From assembly GCA_015057865.1 (NCBI GenBank), contig SVDH01000004.1, forward strand, positions 1-64,000: DNA of 64,000 bases. Direction: 5' to 3'. The DNA is from Lachnospiraceae bacterium. Its GTDB lineage: Bacteria; Bacillota; Clostridia; Lachnospirales; Lachnospiraceae. Positions 16,827 through 24,876 of this stretch are shown here, piece after piece. The notes under the pieces are model-generated. The model did not search any database. It was not told the DNA's origin and worked only from the letters and a program-made list of their open reading frames with translations. Each line of letters begins with the position of its first letter. The stretch's first letter is position 1. The position numbers and the translations under genes are program-made.

Positions 16827-17270
16827 GATGAGCCAGGCTTAACCGAAATCTCAAAGAAAGCTCGTTTCCCGACGGTGAACTAACTCCTAACTACGACTAA
16901 GACACTCCAGAATGCTGTCGTGTCTAAGTCTTCGTAAGGAGTGGATTTCACCTTTGGTCAAAGCACTCGCAAAAATCTTTGCAGATTCCGGTTAATCCTG
17001 GCTCATCTATTTTCAAATGTACTGCTAAAGCATAAAACTTCGTAGTGTATTGACACTTGTAAAAAAGTATGTGCCGCCACAGATTGCTGTAACATCGCTT
17101 TTTGCGTAGAGAGAGCATTAGTGTTTCCACAAGGTCACAAGGCTTCTAAGGGGGCAATATTTATTATCCGCTATAAATATTGGACGAATAGGAGTGGTGT
17201 TTTTATCAAAAAACACCAACGACTATGAGACGTACCCCTTAGAAACCGCAGTTAACTTGTTTGGAAACAC
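16827..17270. other. Gene-free, strongly self-complementary interval (orphan structured RNA or degenerate transposon)
   Basis: No convincing gene lies between the activase and htpG terminators. Domain 1 is a rod: 16827-16845 pairs with 16989-17007 (18 of 19), 16847-16857 with 16976-16987, 16874-16879 with 16947-16952, 16883-16888 with 16937-16942, and 16895-16905 with 16920-16930 (10 of 11). Domain 2 is a multibranch fold: 17121-17133 with 17256-17270, and 17141-17153 with 17235-17247. The latter encloses hairpins 17155-17164/17173-17182 and 17196-17204/17209-17217. Short frames inside look like junk. A remnant of an IS200/IS605-type element and its guide RNA is one option; strand is undecided. 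Confidence 0.5.
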
Positions 17271-17286
17271 TTTGCAAACGGCAAGA

Positions 17287-17328
17287 AAAAACGATGTACA
17301 GCAATTGTGCGGCACATCGTTTTATCAA
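17287..17328 (-). terminator. Terminator of htpG
   Basis: A 10-bp stem (AAAACGATGT with its complement near 17287-17298 and 17312-17323) is followed on the minus strand by six U. Confidence 0.85.
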
Positions 17329-17345
17329 TGCAGAAAAGGTATACC

Positions 17346-19406
17346 TTATTTCGTCAGCATCATCATAATATCATTGCTGCGTTTTACAAATGCGGTCATC
17401 TCTTCTGTTGACAGCGGCTGGTTCGCGATCTTTGCAAGATCATACAGCTGCTGGCAGAAAACAGGAACATTCTCGGAATCCTTATGAGCAAGGATATAGG
17501 CTACCAGAGGATGCTTTACATTCAGCGTGATCGTCTCATCCGCGCCGAACATACTGGTATCGATATCACCACCGTACTGGTACATCCGCATCATCTCCTG
17601 GATCCGGTGACCTTCTTCAGAGATCGTCAGCACAGAAGCAACAGATTCGTCTTTTAAGGCCTCAGCTTTGACAGTCAGCTTATCATTAGACAGGGCGTCT
17701 TTAAACGCGTCCTGAAGCGTTTTGACGGCTTCTTCAAGGTCTTCTGTAGAGGTTTCATCCTTTAACGCGTCTGTTACATCGGCATCGATGCGCATGAACT
17801 GGTAATGTTCGTTGCGCTGCTCAAGCTGTGTGATAAAGGAAGCGTCGATATCGGAATCTAAGATCACGGCATCCATACCCTGTTCCTTGAACATCCGGAT
17901 GTACTGTCCCTGCTGGTTCTTATCGGAAACATAGTATACGGTTTCTCTCTCCGGCTCTTTTTCATTGCTGCCGTCAGTGTTTTCTGCTTCCGTATTCTCT
18001 TCTGCTTCCTTTGCTTCTCCGTCTTCTTTTGCGGCAAGCAGTTCCGGCAGTGTCAGGAACTGACCGTCAAGATTCTCAAACAGGATATAATCATTCATAC
18101 GGTCGCAGAACTTGGGGTCACGCAGGCAGCCGAACTTGATGAACGGAGCGATGTCAGACCAGTATTTTTCGTAATTCTCTTTGTCTGTCTTGCAGAGTCC
18201 GCTCAGCTTGTCCGCAACCTTCTTTGTGATATAGTCGCTGATCTTTGTGACAAAGCCATCGTTCTGCAGTGCACTTCGGGAAACATTCAGCGGCAGATCC
18301 GGACAGTCGATCACGCCCTTTAAGAGCATCAGGAAATCCGGGATGACTTCTTTGATATTGTCTGCGATAAATACCTGGTTGTTATAAAGCTTAATGGTTC
18401 CTTCTGCTGCCTCATAGCGCAGGTTGATCTTCGGGAAATACAGAATACCCTTTAAGTTGAACGGATAGTCCATGTTTAAGTGGATCCAGAAAAGCGGCTC
18501 CTTAAAGTCCCGGAAGACCTTGCGGTAAAACTCTTTATAATCTTCATCACTGCATTCGGAAGGCTGTTTGGTCCAGAGCGGCTGTGTATCATTGAGTGGA
18601 ACAGGACGTTTTAAGATCTTTAATTTTTCCTGTGCCGGCGCGATCTCAACGATCTCTTTTTCTCCGTTTTCGTTTTCGCGTTCTTCTGTTTTCGCCTCTT
18701 CAACGATCGTCTCGATGACAGTATCTTTATCTGTCTTTTCTTCCGGAAGGATGGTCTCATATTCCGGTTCGGCATTTTCTTTGCTTAAATAGATCGGATA
18801 CGGCATGAAGGAGCAGTATTTATCGATCACTTCACGCAGACGGTATTCATTGGAGAATTCAAGACAATCTTCATTCAGGAATAATGTGATCGTCGTGCCG
18901 ATCACATCTCGGCTGCCTTCGTCCATCGCATATTCTGTGCCGCCGTCACATTCCCAGTGAACAGCTGTTGCACCATCCTGCCAGGACAGCGTGTCGATGT
19001 GTACTTCATCGGATACCATAAATGCGGAATAGAAACCGAGACCGAAATGACCGATGATCTGGTCTTCGTTTGATTTGTCTTTGTATTTTTCCAAAAAGTC
19101 AGTCGCACCGGAAAATGCGATCCGGTTGATATACTCTTCTACTTCCTCTGCGGTCATGCCCAGTCCGTTATCTGTGATCGATAAGGTTTTATTCTCCGCA
19201 GAATAAACGACCTGAATGGACGGTTCATAGTCATCCGGAAGATCATACTCTCCCATGATGTCGAGTTTTTTCAGCTTGGTAATGGCATCGCAACCGTTTG
19301 AGATCAACTCACGAAGAAAAATGTCATGATCGGAATAAAGCCATTTTTTGATAATTGGAAATATGTTTTCGCTGTCAATTGACAGACTTCCCTGTTTCAT
19401 GCTCAT
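17346..19406 (-). CDS. htpG: HSP90 chaperone HtpG with charged linkers
   Basis: A 686-residue ATP-dependent chaperone dimer. The N-domain ATP site shows LRELISNGCDA (32-42), DNGLGM (79-84) and GHFGLGFYSAF (119-129). The middle domain carries LNVSRSALQND. It is longer than the usual bacterial 610-630 residues because of two acidic inserts: about 210-265 between N and middle domains, and about 459-488. The first is placed like the eukaryotic charged linker. GGAGG supports the first ATG. A perfect CIRCE and a promoter lie upstream. Confidence 0.97.
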   Translation of the reverse strand: MSMKQGSLSIDSENIFPIIKKWLYSDHDIFLRELISNGCDAITKLKKLDIMGEYDLPDDYEPSIQVVYSAENKTLSITDNGLGMTAEEVEEYINRIAFSGATDFLEKYKDKSNEDQIIGHFGLGFYSAFMVSDEVHIDTLSWQDGATAVHWECDGGTEYAMDEGSRDVIGTTITLFLNEDCLEFSNEYRLREVIDKYCSFMPYPIYLSKENAEPEYETILPEEKTDKDTVIETIVEEAKTEERENENGEKEIVEIAPAQEKLKILKRPVPLNDTQPLWTKQPSECSDEDYKEFYRKVFRDFKEPLFWIHLNMDYPFNLKGILYFPKINLRYEAAEGTIKLYNNQVFIADNIKEVIPDFLMLLKGVIDCPDLPLNVSRSALQNDGFVTKISDYITKKVADKLSGLCKTDKENYEKYWSDIAPFIKFGCLRDPKFCDRMNDYILFENLDGQFLTLPELLAAKEDGEAKEAEENTEAENTDGSNEKEPERETVYYVSDKNQQGQYIRMFKEQGMDAVILDSDIDASFITQLEQRNEHYQFMRIDADVTDALKDETSTEDLEEAVKTLQDAFKDALSNDKLTVKAEALKDESVASVLTISEEGHRIQEMMRMYQYGGDIDTSMFGADETITLNVKHPLVAYILAHKDSENVPVFCQQLYDLAKIANQPLSTEEMTAFVKRSNDIMMMLTK

Positions 19407-19431
19407 CGTATTACCTCCATCTAGTAAAAAT

Positions 19432-19471
19432 CAAACGATTCCGTTCTCATCAAAGAATACGGAATCGGTTT
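19432..19471 (-). promoter_or_regulatory. Hairpin in the htpG leader
   Basis: GATTCCGT-type arms near 19437-19444 and 19459-19466 extend with flanking T/A pairs to a stem of about 12 bp, one bulge, in the 5' untranslated region. It could affect mRNA stability or temperature response. Confidence 0.4.
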
Positions 19472-19483
19472 ATCCTGACAATT

Positions 19484-19512
19484 AATATAGAACACAAAAA
19501 TGGAAAAGTCAA
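19484..19512 (-). promoter_or_regulatory. htpG promoter
   Basis: TTGACT (19507-19512) and TATATT (19484-19489) with a 17-base spacer. The -35 box lies 7 bases beyond the CIRCE element. Confidence 0.85.
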
Positions 19513-19519
19513 TAAAAAA

Positions 19520-19546
19520 TTAGCACTCATTTTATATGAGTGCTAA
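19520..19546. promoter_or_regulatory. CIRCE element (HrcA operator), also the pheA terminator hairpin
   Basis: A perfect TTAGCACTC, 9-base spacer, GAGTGCTAA. This is the binding site of the heat-shock repressor HrcA. On the minus strand the same palindrome is followed by TTTTTTA and lies 8 bases after the pheA stop, so it also looks like an intrinsic terminator. Its place upstream of the -35 box is unusual. Confidence 0.95.
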
Positions 19547-19553
19547 TAAGGCG

Positions 19554-20420
19554 TTATCTGGTTTTGTAGTTTCCTAGAATACGGAAATGGATCGCCTCCT
19601 GTGAAAGCCCGCGAACCGCATTCTGAATGGCCGGATCATTAATGTTTCCGGAGACATCAACGAAGAAACGGTAATCAAGCGGATCGGTGTTGATCACGAC
19701 AGAACCGATTCGGTTCAGATTCAGATTATTGTATGTGATATGAGATAACAGATGGTATAAAGAACCGCATTGATCCGATGCTTCAAAGCACATGGTTAAC
19801 GTATTGGCATCCCAAACGGCGATTCGCTTCGCACTGATCAGAAGACACCGTCTGGTCTCATCTCCTTCCATTTCATAGGAACGGATGATTGTCAGATTGT
19901 GGTTTGCTATCTCATTATAGTAGCCAAGTACATTCCCGTAATACCATTCCATACCAACTTCTAAAAATCCAACGATGTCGGAATCCTGCTTGATCAGTTT
20001 GGCCATTTCGGAAAAGCTTTCACATACGATGACCGCTACATCTGCAGGAATATGTGCAGATGCCGCTTCAGCAGAAGATAAAACGGCTGCTTTTGTGGCG
20101 GACACATCATCTGCACTGAATGTAAATTCCGTGTCGGGAGTGATGCCGTGCTCCGTCAGCAACTGGTACTGCTTCTTTCTGCTCATGGTCATGATATGCT
20201 CAAACAGTTCGTGTACACCCTGGCGTGTAAATTCAGAATGGGCCAGATCTTCAACAGCAGTGAGCTTCTGCATTTCTCTGTCTGCATCAAATACCTGCTT
20301 TCCGGTTGAGATTTTATAATCTGCCACCTGTGTGGTCAGGTCCATACGCTTTTCGTACAGATCGACGATCTGACGGTCGATCGCATCGATGTCTTTTCGG
20401 ATTTCAGATAACTCTTTCAT
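19554..20420 (-). CDS. pheA: Divergent P-protein: chorismate mutase with reduced prephenate dehydratase-like region and ACT domain
   Basis: A 288-residue protein. Residues 1-85 are a clear AroQ chorismate mutase (EIRKDIDAIDRQIVDLYEKRM, then DREMQKL). Residues 214-288 are an ACT domain of the phenylalanine-sensing kind (SLYHLLSHITYNNLNLNRI). The region between is only about 130 residues, whereas a prephenate dehydratase domain has about 180, and the catalytic TRF motif appears as TRRC. Dehydratase activity is doubtful. It is the last gene of the addBA-maf operon. Confidence 0.75.
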   Translation of the reverse strand: MKELSEIRKDIDAIDRQIVDLYEKRMDLTTQVADYKISTGKQVFDADREMQKLTAVEDLAHSEFTRQGVHELFEHIMTMSRKKQYQLLTEHGITPDTEFTFSADDVSATKAAVLSSAEAASAHIPADVAVIVCESFSEMAKLIKQDSDIVGFLEVGMEWYYGNVLGYYNEIANHNLTIIRSYEMEGDETRRCLLISAKRIAVWDANTLTMCFEASDQCGSLYHLLSHITYNNLNLNRIGSVVINTDPLDYRFFVDVSGNINDPAIQNAVRGLSQEAIHFRILGNYKTR

Positions 20421-20435
20421 TTCAAAACCTCAGGA

Positions 20436-20693
20436 TTATACTTCTACAACCAGAAATCTTCCGTCCGGAAGCGGGAAGATCTCAGGCATCTCAGAAAGAT
20501 CAAGATCTGCTGTGTCCAGTCCTACTTCACGAAGATAGGATTTTACGTCTTTTTTGTCTTTGCAGACAACGGCCATACACATATCCAGAAAATCATCAGC
20601 TTCTTCCGGCGTTTCAGCAACTTTTTCAGGGTAAAGCTGCAGCTGGTTTTCTAAAAATGTTTCCAAACAGAGTTTATCATAGTTATATTCCAT
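20436..20693 (-). CDS. Conserved small acidic protein (unknown function)
   Basis: An 85-residue acidic protein, MEYNYDKLCLETFLE to LPDGRFLVVEV. It resembles a short family common in Lachnospiraceae that is sometimes labelled glyoxalase without clear grounds. No catalytic motif can be pointed to; the PLPDGR(F/Y)L tail is the most conserved-looking part. It lies between maf (1 base gap) and pheA (15 bases), so it is surely translated with them. Confidence 0.7.
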   Translation of the reverse strand: MEYNYDKLCLETFLENQLQLYPEKVAETPEEADDFLDMCMAVVCKDKKDVKSYLREVGLDTADLDLSEMPEIFPLPDGRFLVVEV

Positions 20694-20694
20694 T

Positions 20695-21276
20695 TCAGAT
20701 CTCCTTTAACACATGATACAGTCTCGCAATGGGCAGACCGACAACATTATTATAATCCCCGCGGATCTCTTTGACAAATCTGCCGCCGATCCCCTGAATG
20801 CCATATGCGCCGGCTTTGTCCATTGGTTCGCCGGTGCCAATATACGCTTCGATCTCCTCTTCTGTCATAGGATAAAAGGTAACATCTGTCTTTTCGCTGA
20901 ACTGTACCTCCCATTCAGAAGAGATCAGCGCTACACCTGTATAAACCTGATGCGTCGTTCCGGAAAGTGATTGAAGCATCGAAAATGCATTTTTTTCATC
21001 TGTCGGCTTTCCAAGGATACAGCCGTCTTTTACAACGATCGTATCTGCACCGATGATCAGCATCGGTGCATCGGAAGGACCTGCTGCGTTATGTCGTTTT
21101 CTGATCTCATCTGCCTTTGCATAAGCAAGCCGCTTGACGATCTCTTCCGGCGGGATGTCATCCTGTGCCTTTTCTTCACTCTGCGCCGGCTCCACATCAA
21201 AAGTCAGACCAAGCTGGATCAGGAGTTCATATCGTCTTGGTGACGCACTTGCCAAAATGATTTTTTTGCTGTTCAT
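20695..21276 (-). CDS. maf: Maf-type nucleoside triphosphate pyrophosphatase
   Basis: A 193-residue protein that hydrolyses non-canonical or modified nucleotides such as dTTP/UTP or m7GTP to monophosphates. The signature ASASPRRYELL is at the N-terminus, with GADTIVV and the KAGAYGIQG loop later. The ATG at 21276 follows GGAG by 9 bases. An upstream ATG nine codons earlier would overlap addA and has no site. It lies 17 bases behind addA in the DNA repair operon. Confidence 0.92.
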   Translation of the reverse strand: MNSKKIILASASPRRYELLIQLGLTFDVEPAQSEEKAQDDIPPEEIVKRLAYAKADEIRKRHNAAGPSDAPMLIIGADTIVVKDGCILGKPTDEKNAFSMLQSLSGTTHQVYTGVALISSEWEVQFSEKTDVTFYPMTEEEIEAYIGTGEPMDKAGAYGIQGIGGRFVKEIRGDYNNVVGLPIARLYHVLKEI

Positions 21277-21293
21277 TGTAATGGTCTCCATTG

Positions 21294-24200
21294 TTAAACA
21301 CAAATCGCTTCATTCAGCCAGAAGGAATAGATCCAGGTTTCTTTTACCGTAAGATCCGGGAATCTGCGGTTCAGCGCTTCCCGGTACAGATCCAGCTGTA
21401 CTCTGTACCGGCTGACAAGTTCTTCTGCCTGTGTGATCCTGTCTGTTTTGTAATCCAGTAATACGATCCCGTCTTCTTCCGTCCAGAAAACATCAATGAT
21501 GCCCTGTGTCAGCACTTCTTCGCTCTCATCGGCAGTCTCTGGATCCGTATCTGTCCAGATGCGTTCTGCCGGAAGGGACATGACAAACGGCTGTTCCAAA
21601 AACAGGTTGTTGTTTCCTGCAGCGATCCGCATTCTGTCTGCGAGCTCTGATTCTGAAAAGATCCTGATTTTGTTTTCTGAGAGAAGCTTTAAGGTCTGCG
21701 GATCAAATTTGCTGTTATTCTGTAAAAATGTAAGCTGTTCATGGATGTATCGTCCCCGCTCATGCTTCTCTTTGGGAAGATTGGAAAAATCAAGGTTCTG
21801 TAAAAAGAAATGCATGGCAGTCCCGTATCGAGCCCCGTCCGGTTTTTCCTCTTCCTGCATAAAAGCAGGGACATATGGATGCAAAACGGGTTCTTCAAAA
21901 ACAGCCGCCTCCGGCGCGATCTCCATTTGCCTGCGGTTCTCTTCATATGCCCGATGCTTGATCTCGGAAACAGTGATCTTCTGCTGACGGCCGGCGGTAT
22001 CCGGATGGGGATAGCGCCAGGAAAATGCCTGGTCAATGTCTTTGAGCAGATGTTCATCCACCTGATAGGACGCGCGGTACAGTGCGTTTTGATCCGTACG
22101 CAGTGCTTTTGCCTGGTTTTCTGATAACTGTTCCAGATCTTCGTCACCAAGCAGGGAGATCTTTGCTTTGGTGTCCGCGCAAAAAGCGCCGAGGATCCAG
22201 TCAAGATACGATTTGGCCTGATAGCGTTTGGAGAAACCGGACTGAGCGGATTTTCTGTCCGTGGCAGCCTCTTCATATGCATCCGCTTTACAGCTGCCGG
22301 TGATGAGCAGTTTTTTCTCTGCCCGTGTCATTGCAACATACAGTACCCGGAGTTCTTCTCCGAGATTTTCTTTCTTTAAATCTTCAGAAAGTGCCCGACG
22401 AAGCAGGGTATCCTTTTTATAATGCGCCCTGCGGTTGATGTCGCGCAGACCACAGCCGAAATCCGGATGGATCAGGAGTGTATTATGTCGGTCCCGGTCA
22501 TTAAAGCCTTTTCCTGCCCCTGCAAGAAAGACGACAGGGAATTCGAGTCCTTTGCTTTTATGAATGCTCATAAAGCGGACCGCATTGATCTGCTCTCCCG
22601 GTACTTCCGCTTCGCCAAAGTCGATCTCATATTTTTTGAGCCGTTCAATATAGCGGTTGAAATGCAACAGGCCCTGGTAACTGGTCTTAGAAAACGCAAT
22701 GGCCTTTTCCATCAGCATATCCAGATTCGCTTTTCGCTGCTTTCCGGCAGGAAGCGCGCTGATCTCGTGTACAAAATCTGTATTCAGATAAATGTCTTCG
22801 AGCAGCCTGTAGATTGGCATATCGCGCATCTTCTTTCGATATGCGGACAGCATGGATAAAAATGAGGCGATCTTCTCTGCCAGGCCCGGATCATCGCCCG
22901 TATACCGGTGGACAGCCTCAGCAAACATGCCATCGGGGTTAGCGATCCGGATCTTTGCCAGTTCCTCAGAGGTAAAGTGTCCGAACGGAGACTTCATCGC
23001 TGCTGATAGCGGCACATCCTGCATCGGATGATCGATCACCTGCAGAAGTGCGAGCACCTGCTGCACTTCTCTTGCCAAAAAGTAGCCTGTTTTGGTTTCG
23101 ATCAGCAGCGGGATGTCTGCATCATGAAACACATTCTGATACACTTCGGAAACGGCGGAAGGCGCTCTTGTCAGAATCACAATGTCGCCATAGGTCAGTC
23201 CCGGGATCTCAGAATCTGCCACCATCTTTTTGATACGCCCAGCGATCATGCGGGCTTCCTTTTCTGTCTGTCTGGCAGCATTTTCTGTAGAATCAAGCAG
23301 AATGATCTCAGGCAGATAGTCTCCTGCAGGATCCGACGCGTCATCACGTCCGTGGTAAAGAGCTGCGGCATCGTCATATTCAACGTTTCCGATATCGGCG
23401 TGCATGATGTTTGCAAATATCTGATTGGAAAAATCAAGGATCTCCTGACGGCTTCGGAAGTTCTGATGCAGATCGATCCGCTCTCTTTGATCCTGTGAAT
23501 CCCCATCGGCATAAGTCTGATATTTATCCAGAAACAGTTCCGGTCTTGCAAGACGGAACCGGTAGATGCTCTGTTTGATATCACCGACCATAAACCGGTT
23601 AAAGATCCCGTCTTCTTCACCGGATACGGCAGACAGCAGGGCTTCCTGTAAAAAGTTGCTGTCCTGGTATTCGTCGATCATGACTTCTGCGAACTTATTA
23701 CGGTATTCAAGCGCTGTCTCGGTTGGTTTGCGTGTCTTTGGATCGATCAGGATCCGAAGGGCAAAATGCTCGATGTCTGAGAAGTCCACGATGTGCTGTA
23801 TATGTTTCTGTTCGGAAAAAGCAGATGCAAAGGCCAGGGTCAGATCACACAGAACCTGATACATTTCAGATGTGGCCCGGATGCCTGCGATCTGTTCGGC
23901 AACAGGTATGGGAAAGAATTCCTTTTTCCAAGTGCCGGTCAGCTCTTTTAATTCGTCGCGCCTTTTGGATACATAATCTTTCTTCTTTACATCACCTTCA
24001 AAATTACGGATCGATTTCCTCTTGGCAAAGGTATGTTCCAAAAGAAGGTCGTACCATGAAGAATACGTATCGGCTTCTGAAAGGGTCCGGTAGAATGCCA
24101 GATCATCCCGCAAAGCCTCTTCATAAGCAGAAGGTCCGTCCGCATCCTGACACAAAGCGATCAGGTGACTGACTTCTTCTGCATTTTCTTTTGCCTGATG

Positions 24201-24863
24201 TGCCAGATCCGACTGAAGCTTTTGATACCATAGCTGTGCGGAAAGATCAACTTCACATGAAATATCATAAACGGAACGTGTTTCATTAAGCCATTCCTGT
24301 GGCCAGGGATTGCTTCGCGCCTGGTCATATAGAGCGAATACCATTTCCTTGATCGCATCATCGTTTTTGCCGGAAGAATAGTTTTCGGAAAAACGAAGGA
24401 AGGTATCATCCTGTTCTTCGTAGAACCGATCGATGACTTTTGTAAACACTTCTTCCTTTATCAGATGCAGTTCACCGGGATCTGCTACACGAAAATCAGG
24501 TTCTAAACCGATGATATGGAAGTGATTTCTGATCAGCTGCAGACAAAAGCTGTCGATCGTCGTGATCTGCGCATTATGGATCAGAGCCGACTGCCGCTGC
24601 AGATGGGTGTTTCCGGGATCTTTTTTTAATGCGTCTTCTATGGATTTTGTGATACGTTCCCGCATACCGGAAGCAGCTGCATTGGTAAAGGTGACGACCA
24701 AAAGCCTGTCAATATCGACAGGCGATACGGGGTCCATGATCTTAGAGAGAATCCGTGCGACAAGGACTGCGGTTTTGCCGGAACCTGCAGCAGCAGAAAC
24801 GAGCAGACTCTTTCCTCTCGAGTCGATCACTTTTTGTTGTTCTTTTGTCCATGATACAGCCAT
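21294..24863 (-). CDS. addA: Helicase-exonuclease AddAB, subunit AddA
   Basis: About 1,189 residues. The UvrD-like helicase with a RecB-type nuclease unwinds and resects double-strand ends for recombination. Walker A AAAGSGKT is near residue 23, followed by the FTNAAASGMRERI motif, the DEYQDSN helicase motif, and VMTRAEKK-like motif VI (LYVAMTRAEKKL). The nuclease QGIIDVFW...LLDYKTDR motif lies near the C-terminus. GGAG supports the ATG at 24863; a longer frame start overlaps addB and is not needed. Confidence 0.96.
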   Translation of the reverse strand: MAVSWTKEQQKVIDSRGKSLLVSAAAGSGKTAVLVARILSKIMDPVSPVDIDRLLVVTFTNAAASGMRERITKSIEDALKKDPGNTHLQRQSALIHNAQITTIDSFCLQLIRNHFHIIGLEPDFRVADPGELHLIKEEVFTKVIDRFYEEQDDTFLRFSENYSSGKNDDAIKEMVFALYDQARSNPWPQEWLNETRSVYDISCEVDLSAQLWYQKLQSDLAHQAKENAEEVSHLIALCQDADGPSAYEEALRDDLAFYRTLSEADTYSSWYDLLLEHTFAKRKSIRNFEGDVKKKDYVSKRRDELKELTGTWKKEFFPIPVAEQIAGIRATSEMYQVLCDLTLAFASAFSEQKHIQHIVDFSDIEHFALRILIDPKTRKPTETALEYRNKFAEVMIDEYQDSNFLQEALLSAVSGEEDGIFNRFMVGDIKQSIYRFRLARPELFLDKYQTYADGDSQDQRERIDLHQNFRSRQEILDFSNQIFANIMHADIGNVEYDDAAALYHGRDDASDPAGDYLPEIILLDSTENAARQTEKEARMIAGRIKKMVADSEIPGLTYGDIVILTRAPSAVSEVYQNVFHDADIPLLIETKTGYFLAREVQQVLALLQVIDHPMQDVPLSAAMKSPFGHFTSEELAKIRIANPDGMFAEAVHRYTGDDPGLAEKIASFLSMLSAYRKKMRDMPIYRLLEDIYLNTDFVHEISALPAGKQRKANLDMLMEKAIAFSKTSYQGLLHFNRYIERLKKYEIDFGEAEVPGEQINAVRFMSIHKSKGLEFPVVFLAGAGKGFNDRDRHNTLLIHPDFGCGLRDINRRAHYKKDTLLRRALSEDLKKENLGEELRVLYVAMTRAEKKLLITGSCKADAYEEAATDRKSAQSGFSKRYQAKSYLDWILGAFCADTKAKISLLGDEDLEQLSENQAKALRTDQNALYRASYQVDEHLLKDIDQAFSWRYPHPDTAGRQQKITVSEIKHRAYEENRRQMEIAPEAAVFEEPVLHPYVPAFMQEEEKPDGARYGTAMHFFLQNLDFSNLPKEKHERGRYIHEQLTFLQNNSKFDPQTLKLLSENKIRIFSESELADRMRIAAGNNNLFLEQPFVMSLPAERIWTDTDPETADESEEVLTQGIIDVFWTEEDGIVLLDYKTDRITQAEELVSRYRVQLDLYREALNRRFPDLTVKETWIYSFWLNEAICV

Positions 24864-24876
24864 GCGTACTCCATCC

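Noticed and set aside
16948..17130. 60-residue minus-strand frame in the structured interval
   Set aside because: No ribosome binding site and no family. It crosses strongly paired segments, so it is treated as chance.
17194..17487. 97-residue plus-strand frame into htpG
   Set aside because: It runs through the htpG terminator and antisense to htpG.
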